This document shows positions 47,142-55,351 of a stretch of DNA of 64,000 nt, piece by piece. The number at the start of each line of letters is the position of its first letter. Positions within the stretch are counted from its first letter, which is position 1. The stretch comes from Elioraea sp. (GTDB lineage Bacteria; Pseudomonadota; Alphaproteobacteria; Acetobacterales; Acetobacteraceae). The DNA is taken from assembly GCF_022842375.1 (NCBI RefSeq), contig NZ_JALHPR010000007.1, forward strand, positions 108,855 through 172,854, given 5' to 3'. The notes under the pieces are model-generated. The model was not told where the DNA came from and ran no database searches. It was given only the letters and a program-made list of their open reading frames with translations. Made by a program: the position numbers and the translations under genes.

Positions 47142-48335
47142 TCAGATGATCTGGCGTGAGCGGAAGCCGGCAATCTCGTCGGCCGAGTAGCCGGCATCGG
47201 CGAGGACCTCGTCGGTGTGCTCGCCGACTTCCGGCGGCGGCGCTGCCAGCGAGGAGGGGGTGCGCGAGAGGACGATCGGTTGCGACACGAGTTCGATCGT
47301 GCCACGCACGGGGCTCTCGACCGTTGCCGCAACCTTCAGGTGCTTCACCTGCGGGTCGGCGAACACCTCGTCGATGCTGTTGATGGGCCCCGTCGGCACA
47401 CCGGCCTCGTTCAGCACCGCCACCCAATGCGCAGCGGGCTTCGTGCGCAGCAGCTCGGCGATCTCGGCGTTCAGCGCGTCGCGGTTCTTCGACCGGTCAG
47501 CCCCCTTCGCGTAGAGGGGATTGGTGATCCAGTCCTCGCGGCCGACGGCCTTGGCGAAGCGTTCCCAGATCTTGCCGCCGGCAACGGCGACGTTCATGTG
47601 CCCATCGGATGTCGGGTACACGCCGGTCGGGATCGAGGTCGGGTGGTTGTTGCCGGCCTGCTTCGGCACCTCATGGTCGACCAGCCAGCGCGCGGCCTGG
47701 AAGTCGAGCATGAAGATCTGCGCCTGCAGCAGCGACGTCTGCACCCACTGGCCCATGCCCGATTTCTGCCGCTCGAGCAGCGCCAGCATGATGCCCTGCG
47801 AGCAGAAGATGCCGGCGCAGAGATCGGCAATCGGAATGCCGACGCGCACGGGACCCTGGCCAGGCAGGCCGGTGATGCTCATCAACCCGCCCATGCCTTG
47901 CGCGATCTGATCGAAGCCGGGCCGTTCCGCGTACGGGCCGTCCTGGCCGAAGCCGGAGATGGAGGCGAGGATGATGCGGGGGTTCACCGCCTTCAGCGCT
48001 TCGTAGTCGATGCCGAGCCGCCCCTTCACGTCGGGGCGGAAATTCTCGACCACGACATCGGCGGTGGCGACCAGCTTGCGGAAGATCGCAAGCCCTTCCG
48101 GGGCCTTCAGGTTCAGTGTCATCGCCCGCTTGTTGCGGTGCAGGTTCTGGAAGTCTGGCCCGTGCCGCGGCCCGCCGAGCGGCTCGCTGGCCTCGAGCCC
48201 CTCCGGCATCTCGACCTTGATCACGTCCGCCCCCCAGTCGGCCAACTGGCGAACGCAGGTGGGGCCCGAGCGCACGCGCGTGAGATCGAGAACGCGGATG
48301 CCGGAGAGCGTGGATGAGGCTGGCGGGAGGGGCAT
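47142..48335 (-). CDS. CaiB/BaiF-family CoA-transferase
   Basis: Class III CoA-transferase of 397 residues that moves CoA between acyl-CoA and a carboxylate. Landmarks: LSGIRVLDLTRVRSGPTCVRQLADWGADVIKVE (quoted by its VLDLTR and GADVIKVE ends), RNKRAMTLNLK, VVVENFRPDVKGRLGID and the catalytic Asp142 in ERPGFDQIAQGMGG. It is the first gene of an eight-gene minus-strand operon with crotonase, TctCBA, MmgE/PrpD, SDR and TSUP genes, so it probably activates the imported acid. The start MPLPPASS is preferred over an ATG 33 bases upstream. Confidence 0.93.
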   Translation of the reverse strand: MPLPPASSTLSGIRVLDLTRVRSGPTCVRQLADWGADVIKVEMPEGLEASEPLGGPRHGPDFQNLHRNKRAMTLNLKAPEGLAIFRKLVATADVVVENFRPDVKGRLGIDYEALKAVNPRIILASISGFGQDGPYAERPGFDQIAQGMGGLMSITGLPGQGPVRVGIPIADLCAGIFCSQGIMLALLERQKSGMGQWVQTSLLQAQIFMLDFQAARWLVDHEVPKQAGNNHPTSIPTGVYPTSDGHMNVAVAGGKIWERFAKAVGREDWITNPLYAKGADRSKNRDALNAEIAELLRTKPAAHWVAVLNEAGVPTGPINSIDEVFADPQVKHLKVAATVESPVRGTIELVSQPIVLSRTPSSLAAPPPEVGEHTDEVLADAGYSADEIAGFRSRQII

Positions 48336-48407
48336 GCTGGACGTGCCTCGTTGCTTGTGCGATGCCAAATCGTGACTGTGCGGCTTAGCATCGGCGCAGG
48401 CTGATGT

Positions 48408-48423
48408 AAACTGTTAACAGTTT
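48408..48423. promoter_or_regulatory. Candidate GntR operator A (perfect 16-base palindrome)
   Basis: AAACTGTTAACAGTTT lies in the divergent promoter between the CoA-transferase operon and the gntR gene, 33 bases before the gntR ATG. The GT-TA-AC core fits the operator pattern of FadR/FCD GntR regulators. It stands out as AT-rich within very GC-rich DNA. Confidence 0.6.
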
Positions 48424-48456
48424 GCCTTCGCGCTCCAGCAATGGCACACCCCCGGC

Positions 48457-49167
48457 ATGCTCGAAGCTCCAGCCACCGCGCCCGGATCGACCCATCAGGG
48501 CCCGATCGACATCGTCCGCACCCAGTCGCTCACCACGCTGGTGCAGCGCGAGCTCGAACGGCTGATCCTGGCCGGCGACGTGAAACCGGGCGAGCGCATC
48601 AACGAACAGCACGTGGCACAGCGCCTGCGGGTCAGCCGCGGGCCGGTGCGCGAGGCGCTGCGCGGTCTCGAGCGCGCGGGGCTGGTCGAGGCGCGCGTCA
48701 ATCGCGGCGTCTACGTGCGCGAGGTCTCGGTCGAGCAGGCGCTCGAGATCTACGAGATGCGCGGGCTGATCACCGGCTTCGCCTGCGCCCGCCTCGCCGC
48801 TGCGTCCACGGCCGATCAGCGCGGCGAGCTCGCCGGCCTCGTGACACAGATGGAGCGTGCGGCCTCGGCCGGCGACCAGGCGCTCTACTACGCCATCAAC
48901 CTCGCCTTCCATGACAAGCTGATGCAGTTCGCCGGCAACATGCGTGCGAAGGCGATGTACGACGCGCTGGTAAAGGAAAGCCATCTCTGCCGGCGGCGCA
49001 GCCTGTTCAGCCCGCGCAACATGGGCGAGAGCAACGCCGAGCACGCCGCCATCCTCGACGCGATCCGCCGCGGCGATGCCGAGACGGCGCGCAAGGTGGG
49101 CGAGGAGCATATCGTCGGCGGCAGGCGGCGTTTCCTCGATGTCGTGGGCTCGACAGCGGGCACCTGA
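48457..49167 (+). CDS. GntR-family regulator, FCD (FadR) subfamily
   Basis: Regulator of 236 residues. The winged helix-turn-helix (about 25-95) reads LERLILAGDVKPGERINEQHVAQRLRVSRGPVREALRGLE in its core (key VSRGPVREALR), and the C-terminal FCD ligand domain (about 100-225) has YEMRGLITGFACARLA and the metal/acid-binding histidines in NLAFHDKLMQFA and SNAEHAAILDAIRRGD. It is divergent from the CoA-transferase operon with palindrome A between them; a related palindrome follows its stop. It probably represses both neighbouring units until a carboxylate binds. Confidence 0.93.
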   Translation: MLEAPATAPGSTHQGPIDIVRTQSLTTLVQRELERLILAGDVKPGERINEQHVAQRLRVSRGPVREALRGLERAGLVEARVNRGVYVREVSVEQALEIYEMRGLITGFACARLAAASTADQRGELAGLVTQMERAASAGDQALYYAINLAFHDKLMQFAGNMRAKAMYDALVKESHLCRRRSLFSPRNMGESNAEHAAILDAIRRGDAETARKVGEEHIVGGRRRFLDVVGSTAGT

Positions 49168-49174
49168 GCGCCGT

Positions 49175-49190
49175 TGACTGTTGACAGTTT
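49175..49190. promoter_or_regulatory. Candidate GntR operator B
   Basis: TGACTGTTGACAGTTT matches operator A at 13 of 16 positions and lies 8 bases after the gntR stop, 43 bases before the dehalogenase-like gene. It suggests that this gene has its own promoter under the same regulator. Confidence 0.5.
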
Positions 49191-49232
49191 CCCCGCGCCC
49201 GACGACCGTCCGGCCAAACGGAGGAAACACGC

Positions 49233-50189
49233 ATGCCAGATCATCACGCAATTCCGCTGACGCCGCCGCCCCTCCTGCCCTGGGGCAAGGAACTGCTTCC
49301 CGGATTCCGGCGCGAGCGGATCGAGGTCGGCGGTGTCGGCATCAATGTCGCGATCGGCGGCTCCGGCCCGCCTCTCCTGCTGCTGCACGGCAACCCGCTG
49401 ACGCACGTGTCCTGGCACAAGGTGGCCCCCTCGCTCGCGCAGGGCTTCACCGTGGTGGCCCCTGACCTCCGCGGGTACGGCGACAGCGACAAGCCCGATG
49501 GCGGGGCGGATCACAGCGGCTACGCGTTCCGCACCATGGGCAACGATAACGTTGCGGTCATGGAACGCCTCGGCTTCACGCGCTTCGGCATCGCGGGGCA
49601 TGACCGTGGCGCGCGCGTCGGCTTCCGCATGGCGCTCGACCACCCGGAGAAGGTGACGCAACTCGCCGCACTCGACATCGTGCCGACGCACCACGTGCTG
49701 TCGAACGTCACCCTCGGCTGGGGGCTCGAGGCGTATCACTGGTTCTTCATGGCGCAGAAGGCGCCGTTCCCCGAGAAGCTGCTGACGGCCGACCTCGCCT
49801 ATTACATCTCCTACAAGCTGAACAAGAAGGGCGTCGGGCTCGAGATCTTCTCGGCCGAGGCGATGGCGGAATACGTCCGCTGCACCACGCCCGAGCAGAT
49901 CCACGCCGTGTGCGAGGATTATCGCGCGACCGTCAGCGTCGACTTCGCGATGGACAGCGCCGATTTCGGCAAGCGCACGATCGCCTGCCCGGTGCTCGTC
50001 CTCTGGGGCTCGAACAGCCATTGCGGGCGGCATTTCCAGGTGCTCGATGCCTGGCGCCCCTGGGCGCCCGACCTGCGCGGCTGGGCGGTGCCAACAGGGC
50101 ACTATCCGGCCGAGCACAGGCCCGATCTCGTCTACGACCCATTCTGGCGGTTGTTCTCGGGCGGCGAACCCATTCCCTATAAGGAATGA
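49233..50189 (+). CDS. Alpha/beta hydrolase, fluoroacetate dehalogenase-like
   Basis: Protein of 318 residues closely resembling haloacetate/fluoroacetate dehalogenases. Functional positions known from the Rhodopseudomonas enzyme can be read: nucleophile Asp124 with carboxylate-binding Arg125 and Arg128 (GHDRGARVGFR), Asp148 (LDIVPT), halide-pocket His169 and Trp170 (YHWFF) and Tyr230 (CEDYRA), and His290 (GHYPAEH). A pocket lysine before His-Trp is Glu here and a further pocket Trp seems replaced, so specificity may differ. Upstream operator B and the GntR gene place it in the carboxylate regulon. Starts at ATG with GGAGG nearby. Confidence 0.85.
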   Translation: MPDHHAIPLTPPPLLPWGKELLPGFRRERIEVGGVGINVAIGGSGPPLLLLHGNPLTHVSWHKVAPSLAQGFTVVAPDLRGYGDSDKPDGGADHSGYAFRTMGNDNVAVMERLGFTRFGIAGHDRGARVGFRMALDHPEKVTQLAALDIVPTHHVLSNVTLGWGLEAYHWFFMAQKAPFPEKLLTADLAYYISYKLNKKGVGLEIFSAEAMAEYVRCTTPEQIHAVCEDYRATVSVDFAMDSADFGKRTIACPVLVLWGSNSHCGRHFQVLDAWRPWAPDLRGWAVPTGHYPAEHRPDLVYDPFWRLFSGGEPIPYKE

Positions 50190-50192
50190 GCG

Positions 50193-50984
50193 CTACAGAA
50201 GGCCCTTCGCGATGCCGCCATCGACATTCACCGTCTGGCCGGTGACGTAGCCAGCCAGCGGGCTTGCGAGCCACACCACCATCGCCGCCACCTCGTCGGG
50301 CTCGGCGAAACGGCCGAGCGGGATCTCGTGCGTGAACTCGGCGACGATCGCCTCGCGCGTCACGCCACGCTCGGCCGCCATCCTGTCGGCCCGGTCGGTC
50401 CAAAGCCTCGTGAGCGTGCGGCCGGGGGCGACGGAGTTGATGCGGATGCCCTCCGGGGCGAGTTCGCCCGCCAACGTCTTGATCAGCCCGAGCAAGCCCG
50501 CCTTGTGCACGTTCGACACCACCTGGTGCGTGTGCGGCTGCCGCGCGGAAGCCGCGCCGAGGATGATGATCGCCGGGTCGTTGCCCTGCCGCAGCGCCGG
50601 CAGTGCCGCGCGCACGAGCCTGACGGCCGAGAGAACGTTGAACGTGTAGTTGCCGAGCCAATCCTCGTCGGACAGCTTCTCGAACGCGGAGCGGATCGAT
50701 CCACCAACGCAATCGATCACCGCATCGAGGCCGCCAAGCGCCTCCGTTGCCTGCGCGACCAGCCTGTCGGCCTCGCCGGCGAAGGTGATGTCGGATGCGA
50801 ACGCCACCGGCGTGCGGCCCGCCGCCGCGCCGATCGCGGCCGCGGCATCGGCGATGTCATGGGCGTTGCGCGAGGCCATCGCGACATGCGCGCCTTCCGC
50901 GGCGAGCATGTGCGCGGTGGCACGCCCGATGCCGGCGGAGGCGCCCACCACGAGAACACGCCTGCCGTCATACCTGAGATCCAT
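50193..50984 (-). CDS. SDR-family oxidoreductase
   Basis: Classical SDR-like protein of 263 residues: nucleotide loop VVGASAGIGRATAHML, IDCVGG where NNAG is usual, IIILGAASARQPHTHQVVSNVHKAGLLGL in the catalytic region, and the FAEPDEVAAMVVWLASPLAGYVTGQT end. The YxxxK pair reads VSNVHK: the lysine is retained but valine replaces the tyrosine, so it may have unusual or reduced activity. Its start overlaps the AbrB-type membrane protein gene by 17 bases; it converges with the dehalogenase-like gene. Confidence 0.83.
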   Translation of the reverse strand: MDLRYDGRRVLVVGASAGIGRATAHMLAAEGAHVAMASRNAHDIADAAAAIGAAAGRTPVAFASDITFAGEADRLVAQATEALGGLDAVIDCVGGSIRSAFEKLSDEDWLGNYTFNVLSAVRLVRAALPALRQGNDPAIIILGAASARQPHTHQVVSNVHKAGLLGLIKTLAGELAPEGIRINSVAPGRTLTRLWTDRADRMAAERGVTREAIVAEFTHEIPLGRFAEPDEVAAMVVWLASPLAGYVTGQTVNVDGGIAKGLL

Positions 50985-52056
50985 GGAGCCTCCTTGCGAC
51001 CGAACGATAGAGCCTGAACACGGGAAGGATTGTCGCCGCGATCACCGCGATGCGCACGATCTGGAACGCCGTCACCGCCGTCGCGTCGAGGCGCATGATC
51101 TTGGCGGTCAGCACCATCTCGGTGATGCCGGCAGGTGCAACGGCGAGGAAACCGGTGGCGAAGGGCAGCCCCGTTGCTGCCGCGAGCACGGCACCGCCGC
51201 ACGCTGCCGCCGTGACAAGCAGGAGCGCGGTGACGAGGCCGCCGCACGCCACGCGCGGCAGGCGTGCCAGGCTGTCGCGGCGGAACCGCACGCCGAGCGC
51301 GATGCCGATGGCCAGCTGCGCGATGACGAGGGCTGACCACGGCACAGCGGCCGGAAAGGGAGCGAGGGCGGCGAAGCCAGCCGCGCCGAACATCGGCCCG
51401 ACAAGCCACGGATTGGGAAACCCGAGCGGGACGAGCGCGTAGGCAGCGAGCACCGCACCGGGCATGAGCAGCGCCCACGCGGCGGGGTGCGCGCCGGTCG
51501 CGGGCGCATCCTCCACCGCGCCACCGCTGCCGAAGGCGATCACGAGAACCGGCACCACCAGCACGACGACGAAGACGCGGATCGCATGCACGGTCGCGAC
51601 AGCATCGGCGTCGGCGCCGTGGCGGCGAGCGACCTGCGCCATGTCCGCCATTCCGGCGGCGGCGGTGGCGAAGAACGCGGTGCGCGCATCGACGCGCGCG
51701 AGCGGGCGGAGGATGAAGGCAGCGAGCGTCGTCACCACGATCACGCCGATCGTGGCGATCGCGATCGCCGGCGCGAGCGACACGGTTCCCGCCAGCACCG
51801 GGGGTGTCATGCGCAGCCCGATCGCGAGCCCGACAACGGCCTGCCCCAGTTGTCGCCCCGCCGGTACCTGGGCGAGATTGGCGCCGGCGACGCTGGCGGC
51901 AGCGGTCGCGACCATCGGCCCGATCATCCAGGCGAGTGGAACGCGCAGCCACCACGCAGCGAACCCGCCCGCCACGCCAAGTGCCAAGGCGGCGAGAACG
52001 GCACGCGCTGCGGTGGTGCGGGGGCTGCTCGCTGGCTGGGGGGCAGGGGCGGTCAT
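50968..52056 (-). CDS. AbrB-type (PF05145) membrane protein
   Basis: Inner-membrane protein of 362 residues with about ten helices in two repeats, matching the family named AbrB/ammonia monooxygenase-like in databases though it is not a DNA-binding AbrB. Landmarks: LRVPLAWMIGPMVATA, GLRMTPPVLAG, and in repeat two PWLVGPMFGAAGF and ATGLPFATGFLAVAPAGITEMVL (cut here to its PAGITEM core). A transport role is suspected. It frequently adjoins carboxylate transport genes, as here, divergent from a TctCBA set with operators C and D between. Confidence 0.85.
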   Translation of the reverse strand: MTAPAPQPASSPRTTAARAVLAALALGVAGGFAAWWLRVPLAWMIGPMVATAAASVAGANLAQVPAGRQLGQAVVGLAIGLRMTPPVLAGTVSLAPAIAIATIGVIVVTTLAAFILRPLARVDARTAFFATAAAGMADMAQVARRHGADADAVATVHAIRVFVVVLVVPVLVIAFGSGGAVEDAPATGAHPAAWALLMPGAVLAAYALVPLGFPNPWLVGPMFGAAGFAALAPFPAAVPWSALVIAQLAIGIALGVRFRRDSLARLPRVACGGLVTALLLVTAAACGGAVLAAATGLPFATGFLAVAPAGITEMVLTAKIMRLDATAVTAFQIVRIAVIAATILPVFRLYRSVARRLHGSQV

Positions 52057-52106
52057 GGACCCGTTCGTCGTGGGTTGAGGCGCAAGGCTCCGCCCTCGGG
52101 GGGAAG

Positions 52107-52123
52107 GTGTCAACGGTTGACAC
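52107..52123. promoter_or_regulatory. Candidate operator C (17-base palindrome)
   Basis: GTGTCAAC-G-GTTGACAC is a perfect inverted repeat 51 bases before the start of the AbrB-type gene in the divergent promoter. It shares the GTTGAC half-site with operator B next to the GntR gene. Confidence 0.55.
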
Positions 52124-52193
52124 TCTGCACCGTCCCCGTCCATTTCTTCCGCGAAAGTGAAGAAAGCACAGTGAAAACAGCGGCTTGCCGCCA

Positions 52194-52210
52194 CCGTTGA
52201 CGGTAGACAC
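52194..52210. promoter_or_regulatory. Candidate operator D
   Basis: CCGTTGACGGTAGACAC agrees with operator C at 12 of 17 positions and keeps the GTTGAC core. It is 98 bases before the Bug receptor start, in position to control the rightward TctCBA operon. Confidence 0.4.
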
Positions 52211-52307
52211 TTGCGCGGCCTAGAGATGGTGCCAATCGAAACGGCAATCCCGCCGCCCGGGCCCGCGATCTGGGACGGCGACGAAGGGACCCAGGGAGGA
52301 ACTCGCC

Positions 52308-53315
52308 ATGACCGTTCGCTGCACGTCCATCTCGCGCCGCTCGGTGATCGCCGCTGCGGCCGGCACCGCGCTTGCCGCACCTCTGCCGCTGCGCGCCGCG
52401 ACCTACCCCGAGCGGCCGTTGACCATCCTCGTTCCCTTCGCCACCGGCGGCTACAACGACCGTTACGCGCGCGCCATTGCGCCGTTCGTGCAGAAGCATT
52501 TCGGCCAGCCGGTAGTGGTGCAAAACCGGCCCGGCGGCGGAACGATGCTCGGCAACATGTTCTATCTCCAGCAGCCCGATGACGGCTACATGGTGATGGT
52601 GCACTCGGCCGGCCCGTTCATCCCGCTCTCGGTGCTGACGCGCAACGCGCAGTACAAGGTCGAGGATTTCTGGATGATCAACCTGCCGTCGCGCGACGCG
52701 ACGCTGGTGGCGTGCGCGACGTCGAAGCCCTTCACCTCGATCGGCGACGTCATCACCCAGTTGAAGCGCGATCCACGTTCCGTCAGCGTCGGCATCCAGC
52801 CGGCCTCGGCCGACCTCGTGAACCTCGCGCTGCTCATGCAGGGCCACGGCATCGACCGCTCGCGCATGCGTGTCGTCACCTATGACGGCGGCGGCCCAGC
52901 GCGCACCGCCACGATGGGCGGGCATGTCGATATCGGCCTGGTCGGCGGCGAAGGCTTCCTGCCGGTGAAGGACCGCATCCGCCCGCTGCTCGTCTTCTCC
53001 AATGAGAAGAACGAGGATTTCCCGGAGGCGCCGCTCAGCACCGATCATGCGAAGGCCTCCGGCTTCGCGCCCGAGTATGTCGACGGATCGCAGCGCGGCT
53101 TCGTCGTCTCCCGCCGCTTCCGCGACCGCGCGCCTGATCGCTACCAGATCATGTTCCAGGCGATCGAGCGCGCGACGAAGGACCCCGAGTGCGTCGCCGC
53201 GCTGAAGGCGCAGCAGCTTGCCACCACCTGGTACGGGGCCGAGGCCTCGAACGAGGCGTATCTCCGCAGCGCATCGCTGATGGAGAAGTATGTCGATCTG
53301 CTGAAGCAGGCGTGA
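52308..53315 (+). CDS. Bug/TctC-family tricarboxylate receptor
   Basis: Periplasmic receptor of 335 residues with a Tat-like signal (SRRSVIAAAAGTALAAPLPLRA) and the Bug opening YPERPLTILVPFATGGYNDRYAR, NRPGGGTMLGNMF and a second-loop SVGIQPASADLVNLALLM. GGAGGAACTCGCC precedes the ATG. It is the receptor of the TctB and TctA encoded next. An aromatic GGYNDRY loop replaces the usual GGxxDxxAR, and may reflect another ligand than the first operon receptor. Confidence 0.91.
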   Translation: MTVRCTSISRRSVIAAAAGTALAAPLPLRAATYPERPLTILVPFATGGYNDRYARAIAPFVQKHFGQPVVVQNRPGGGTMLGNMFYLQQPDDGYMVMVHSAGPFIPLSVLTRNAQYKVEDFWMINLPSRDATLVACATSKPFTSIGDVITQLKRDPRSVSVGIQPASADLVNLALLMQGHGIDRSRMRVVTYDGGGPARTATMGGHVDIGLVGGEGFLPVKDRIRPLLVFSNEKNEDFPEAPLSTDHAKASGFAPEYVDGSQRGFVVSRRFRDRAPDRYQIMFQAIERATKDPECVAALKAQQLATTWYGAEASNEAYLRSASLMEKYVDLLKQA

Positions 53316-53357
53316 GCTGGCCGCGGGCGTAAGACAGCGCGGGCAGGGAGGTCGGGG

Positions 53358-53819
53358 GTGCGAGGGGCAGCATGGCGCGTGGCGTGGGGGCAACTCGCCC
53401 TGGTCACCGCCCTTGCCGCCTTCGCGCTCGCCTATCTGGTTGATGCGCGCACGGTCTCCCTCTCGGTCAACAACCTGCTCCTGCTCCAACCGACAGCGAT
53501 CCTCGTCCTCTTCCTCTGGGGCGTCATCGCGATCGGCTGCGTCAGCCGCGCCCCGGCGGGCGAAGCGTCGCCGGCACCGGCCGACTGGCGGGCGACACTG
53601 CGCGTTGTCGGCATGGTCGCGGCATTCGGGTTCTTCATCCTTTCCCTCGAGCGCGTCGGTTACGATATCGCAATGGTACTGTTCGTGAGCGCGGCGCTCT
53701 GGATCGGAGGTGAGCGGCGGCCCCTCGTGCTGGTGCTGTTCTCGCTGATCTTCACGGCCGCCGCGATCTTCGGCTTCCGCGCCCTCGTGCCCTATCCGTT
53801 TCCGACCACCCTGATCTAG
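53358..53819 (+). CDS. Tripartite tricarboxylate transporter small permease (TctB)
   Basis: Inner-membrane protein of 153 residues, GTG start, four helices (about 9-28, 41-60, 76-97, 121-145). The LVDARTVSLSVNNLLLLQPTAILVLFLW region is typical of TctB variants that lack the PxxFP motif (quoted by its VNNLLLLQP core within the helix-1/2 loop). It lies between the receptor and TctA genes in the second transporter set. Confidence 0.85.
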   Translation: MRGAAWRVAWGQLALVTALAAFALAYLVDARTVSLSVNNLLLLQPTAILVLFLWGVIAIGCVSRAPAGEASPAPADWRATLRVVGMVAAFGFFILSLERVGYDIAMVLFVSAALWIGGERRPLVLVLFSLIFTAAAIFGFRALVPYPFPTTLI

Positions 53820-53826
53820 GACCGCG

Positions 53827-55338
53827 ATGGTCGACCTCGCTGCCGCCGGTTCCGCCGTGGCCCTCCTTGCCGGCTCGCTCGACGCCTGGCTCTGGGTCGT
53901 GCCGGGACTCCTGATCGGCCTCGTCTTCGGCGCGATGCCCGGCATCTCGGTGTCGATGGCGATGGCGCTCGTGCTGCCGGCAACCCTCTACATGGAGTTC
54001 CTGCCGGCGATCATCTTCCTCACCTCCGTGTATACCGGCGCGGGCTTCGGCGGGTCGGTGCCGGCGGTGCTGATGAACATTCCCGGCACGTCCTCTGCCG
54101 TCGCCACGACGTTCGATGGCTACCCGATGGCGCGCGCGGGCAAGCACAACGAGGCGCTCGGCCTCGCCCTTGTGTCGTCCTGCCTCGGCGTGCTCGGCAG
54201 CTACATCGTGTTGTTCTTCCTCGTTCAGCCGATCGCCGAGCTCGTGCTGCGCATCGGCCCGTTCGAGATGGCCGCGATCGCGATCTGGGGCATGGTGCTG
54301 CTGGGCTCGCTCGGCGGAAAATCGCTGAGCCGCGGGCTGTTCGCGGCCGGCATCGGCGTGCTGCTCGGCACGGTGGGAATGAACACGGCGGGCTATCTCC
54401 GCGGCACCGCCAACATCCCCGAGCTGCTCGATGGCATTCCGACCATTCCCGCCATGGTCGGGCTGCTCGCGGCAAGCCAGCTCTTTGGCCTGGTGAACAC
54501 GCATTTCCTGGTCGAGGCCGAGGAGGATCGCCAGATCAGCCTCTCCCGGATCGTCGCGGGCGGCATGATGACGTTCAAGCACCCACGCACGCTGGTCCGC
54601 GGCTCGATGATCGGCGCGCTTGTCGGCGCGGCACCGGGCGTCGGCTCATCGATCTCGAACCTGCTCTCCTACGCCGAGGCGCGCCGCGCCTCGAAGGATC
54701 GTGACAGCTTCGGCAAGGGCAACCCAGAAGGCGTGATCGCCTCGGAAAGTGCCAACAGCTCGTCGGAGGGCGGATCGATGGCGACGATGCTCGCCCTCGG
54801 CATTCCCGGCGGCGGCGCCACGGCGATCCTGCTCGCGGCCTTCGCCATGCACAACGTCGTTGGCGGCCCGCGGTTCATGGACCAGAACCGCGACATCGTC
54901 TACGCGATCATCCTCTCGAACTTCGCCCAGGCCGTACTGCTGCTCTTCGTCGGCACCGCCTTCGTCTACTGCGCGAGCTCGATCGTGCGGCTGCCGCTGC
55001 GCTTCCTGATCCCCTGCGTGCTGGTGATGGCGACAATGGGCTCCTTCGCCATGGAAGGTTCGATCGCGGGGCCGATGACGCTGTTCGTGTTCTCCGTACT
55101 CGGCTGGCTGATGTCATCGGCCGGCTATCCCGTCGCTGCCGTGGTCGTCGGGCTTCTGCTCGGACGGTTGATCGAGACCGAGCTTCTGCGCGCCTGGCAG
55201 CTCGCCGGCGGCGACATCGGCGAGGTGCTGAACCACCCCTGGGCGCTGGTGATCATTGCGCTGATGGTGCTGTCGCTCGGGTTCTCGATGTGGCAGGACA
55301 GCAGGCGACGCCGGGTCGAGGACATCACCGCCGGCTGA
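53827..55338 (+). CDS. Tripartite tricarboxylate transporter large permease (TctA)
   Basis: Inner-membrane permease of 503 residues. Repeat one shows GAMPGISVSMAMALVLPATLYM and YTGAGFGGSVPAVLMNIPGT; repeat two has SESANSSSEGGSMATMLALGIPGG and AILLAAFAMHNV. All are standard TctA features. It begins 7 bases after tctB and is followed by an NHL-repeat gene 13 bases later, so four genes form one operon. The two TctA proteins in this region differ clearly and are not a recent duplication. Confidence 0.94.
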   Translation: MVDLAAAGSAVALLAGSLDAWLWVVPGLLIGLVFGAMPGISVSMAMALVLPATLYMEFLPAIIFLTSVYTGAGFGGSVPAVLMNIPGTSSAVATTFDGYPMARAGKHNEALGLALVSSCLGVLGSYIVLFFLVQPIAELVLRIGPFEMAAIAIWGMVLLGSLGGKSLSRGLFAAGIGVLLGTVGMNTAGYLRGTANIPELLDGIPTIPAMVGLLAASQLFGLVNTHFLVEAEEDRQISLSRIVAGGMMTFKHPRTLVRGSMIGALVGAAPGVGSSISNLLSYAEARRASKDRDSFGKGNPEGVIASESANSSSEGGSMATMLALGIPGGGATAILLAAFAMHNVVGGPRFMDQNRDIVYAIILSNFAQAVLLLFVGTAFVYCASSIVRLPLRFLIPCVLVMATMGSFAMEGSIAGPMTLFVFSVLGWLMSSAGYPVAAVVVGLLLGRLIETELLRAWQLAGGDIGEVLNHPWALVIIALMVLSLGFSMWQDSRRRRVEDITAG

Positions 55339-55351
55339 AGGGGGACGCTGG

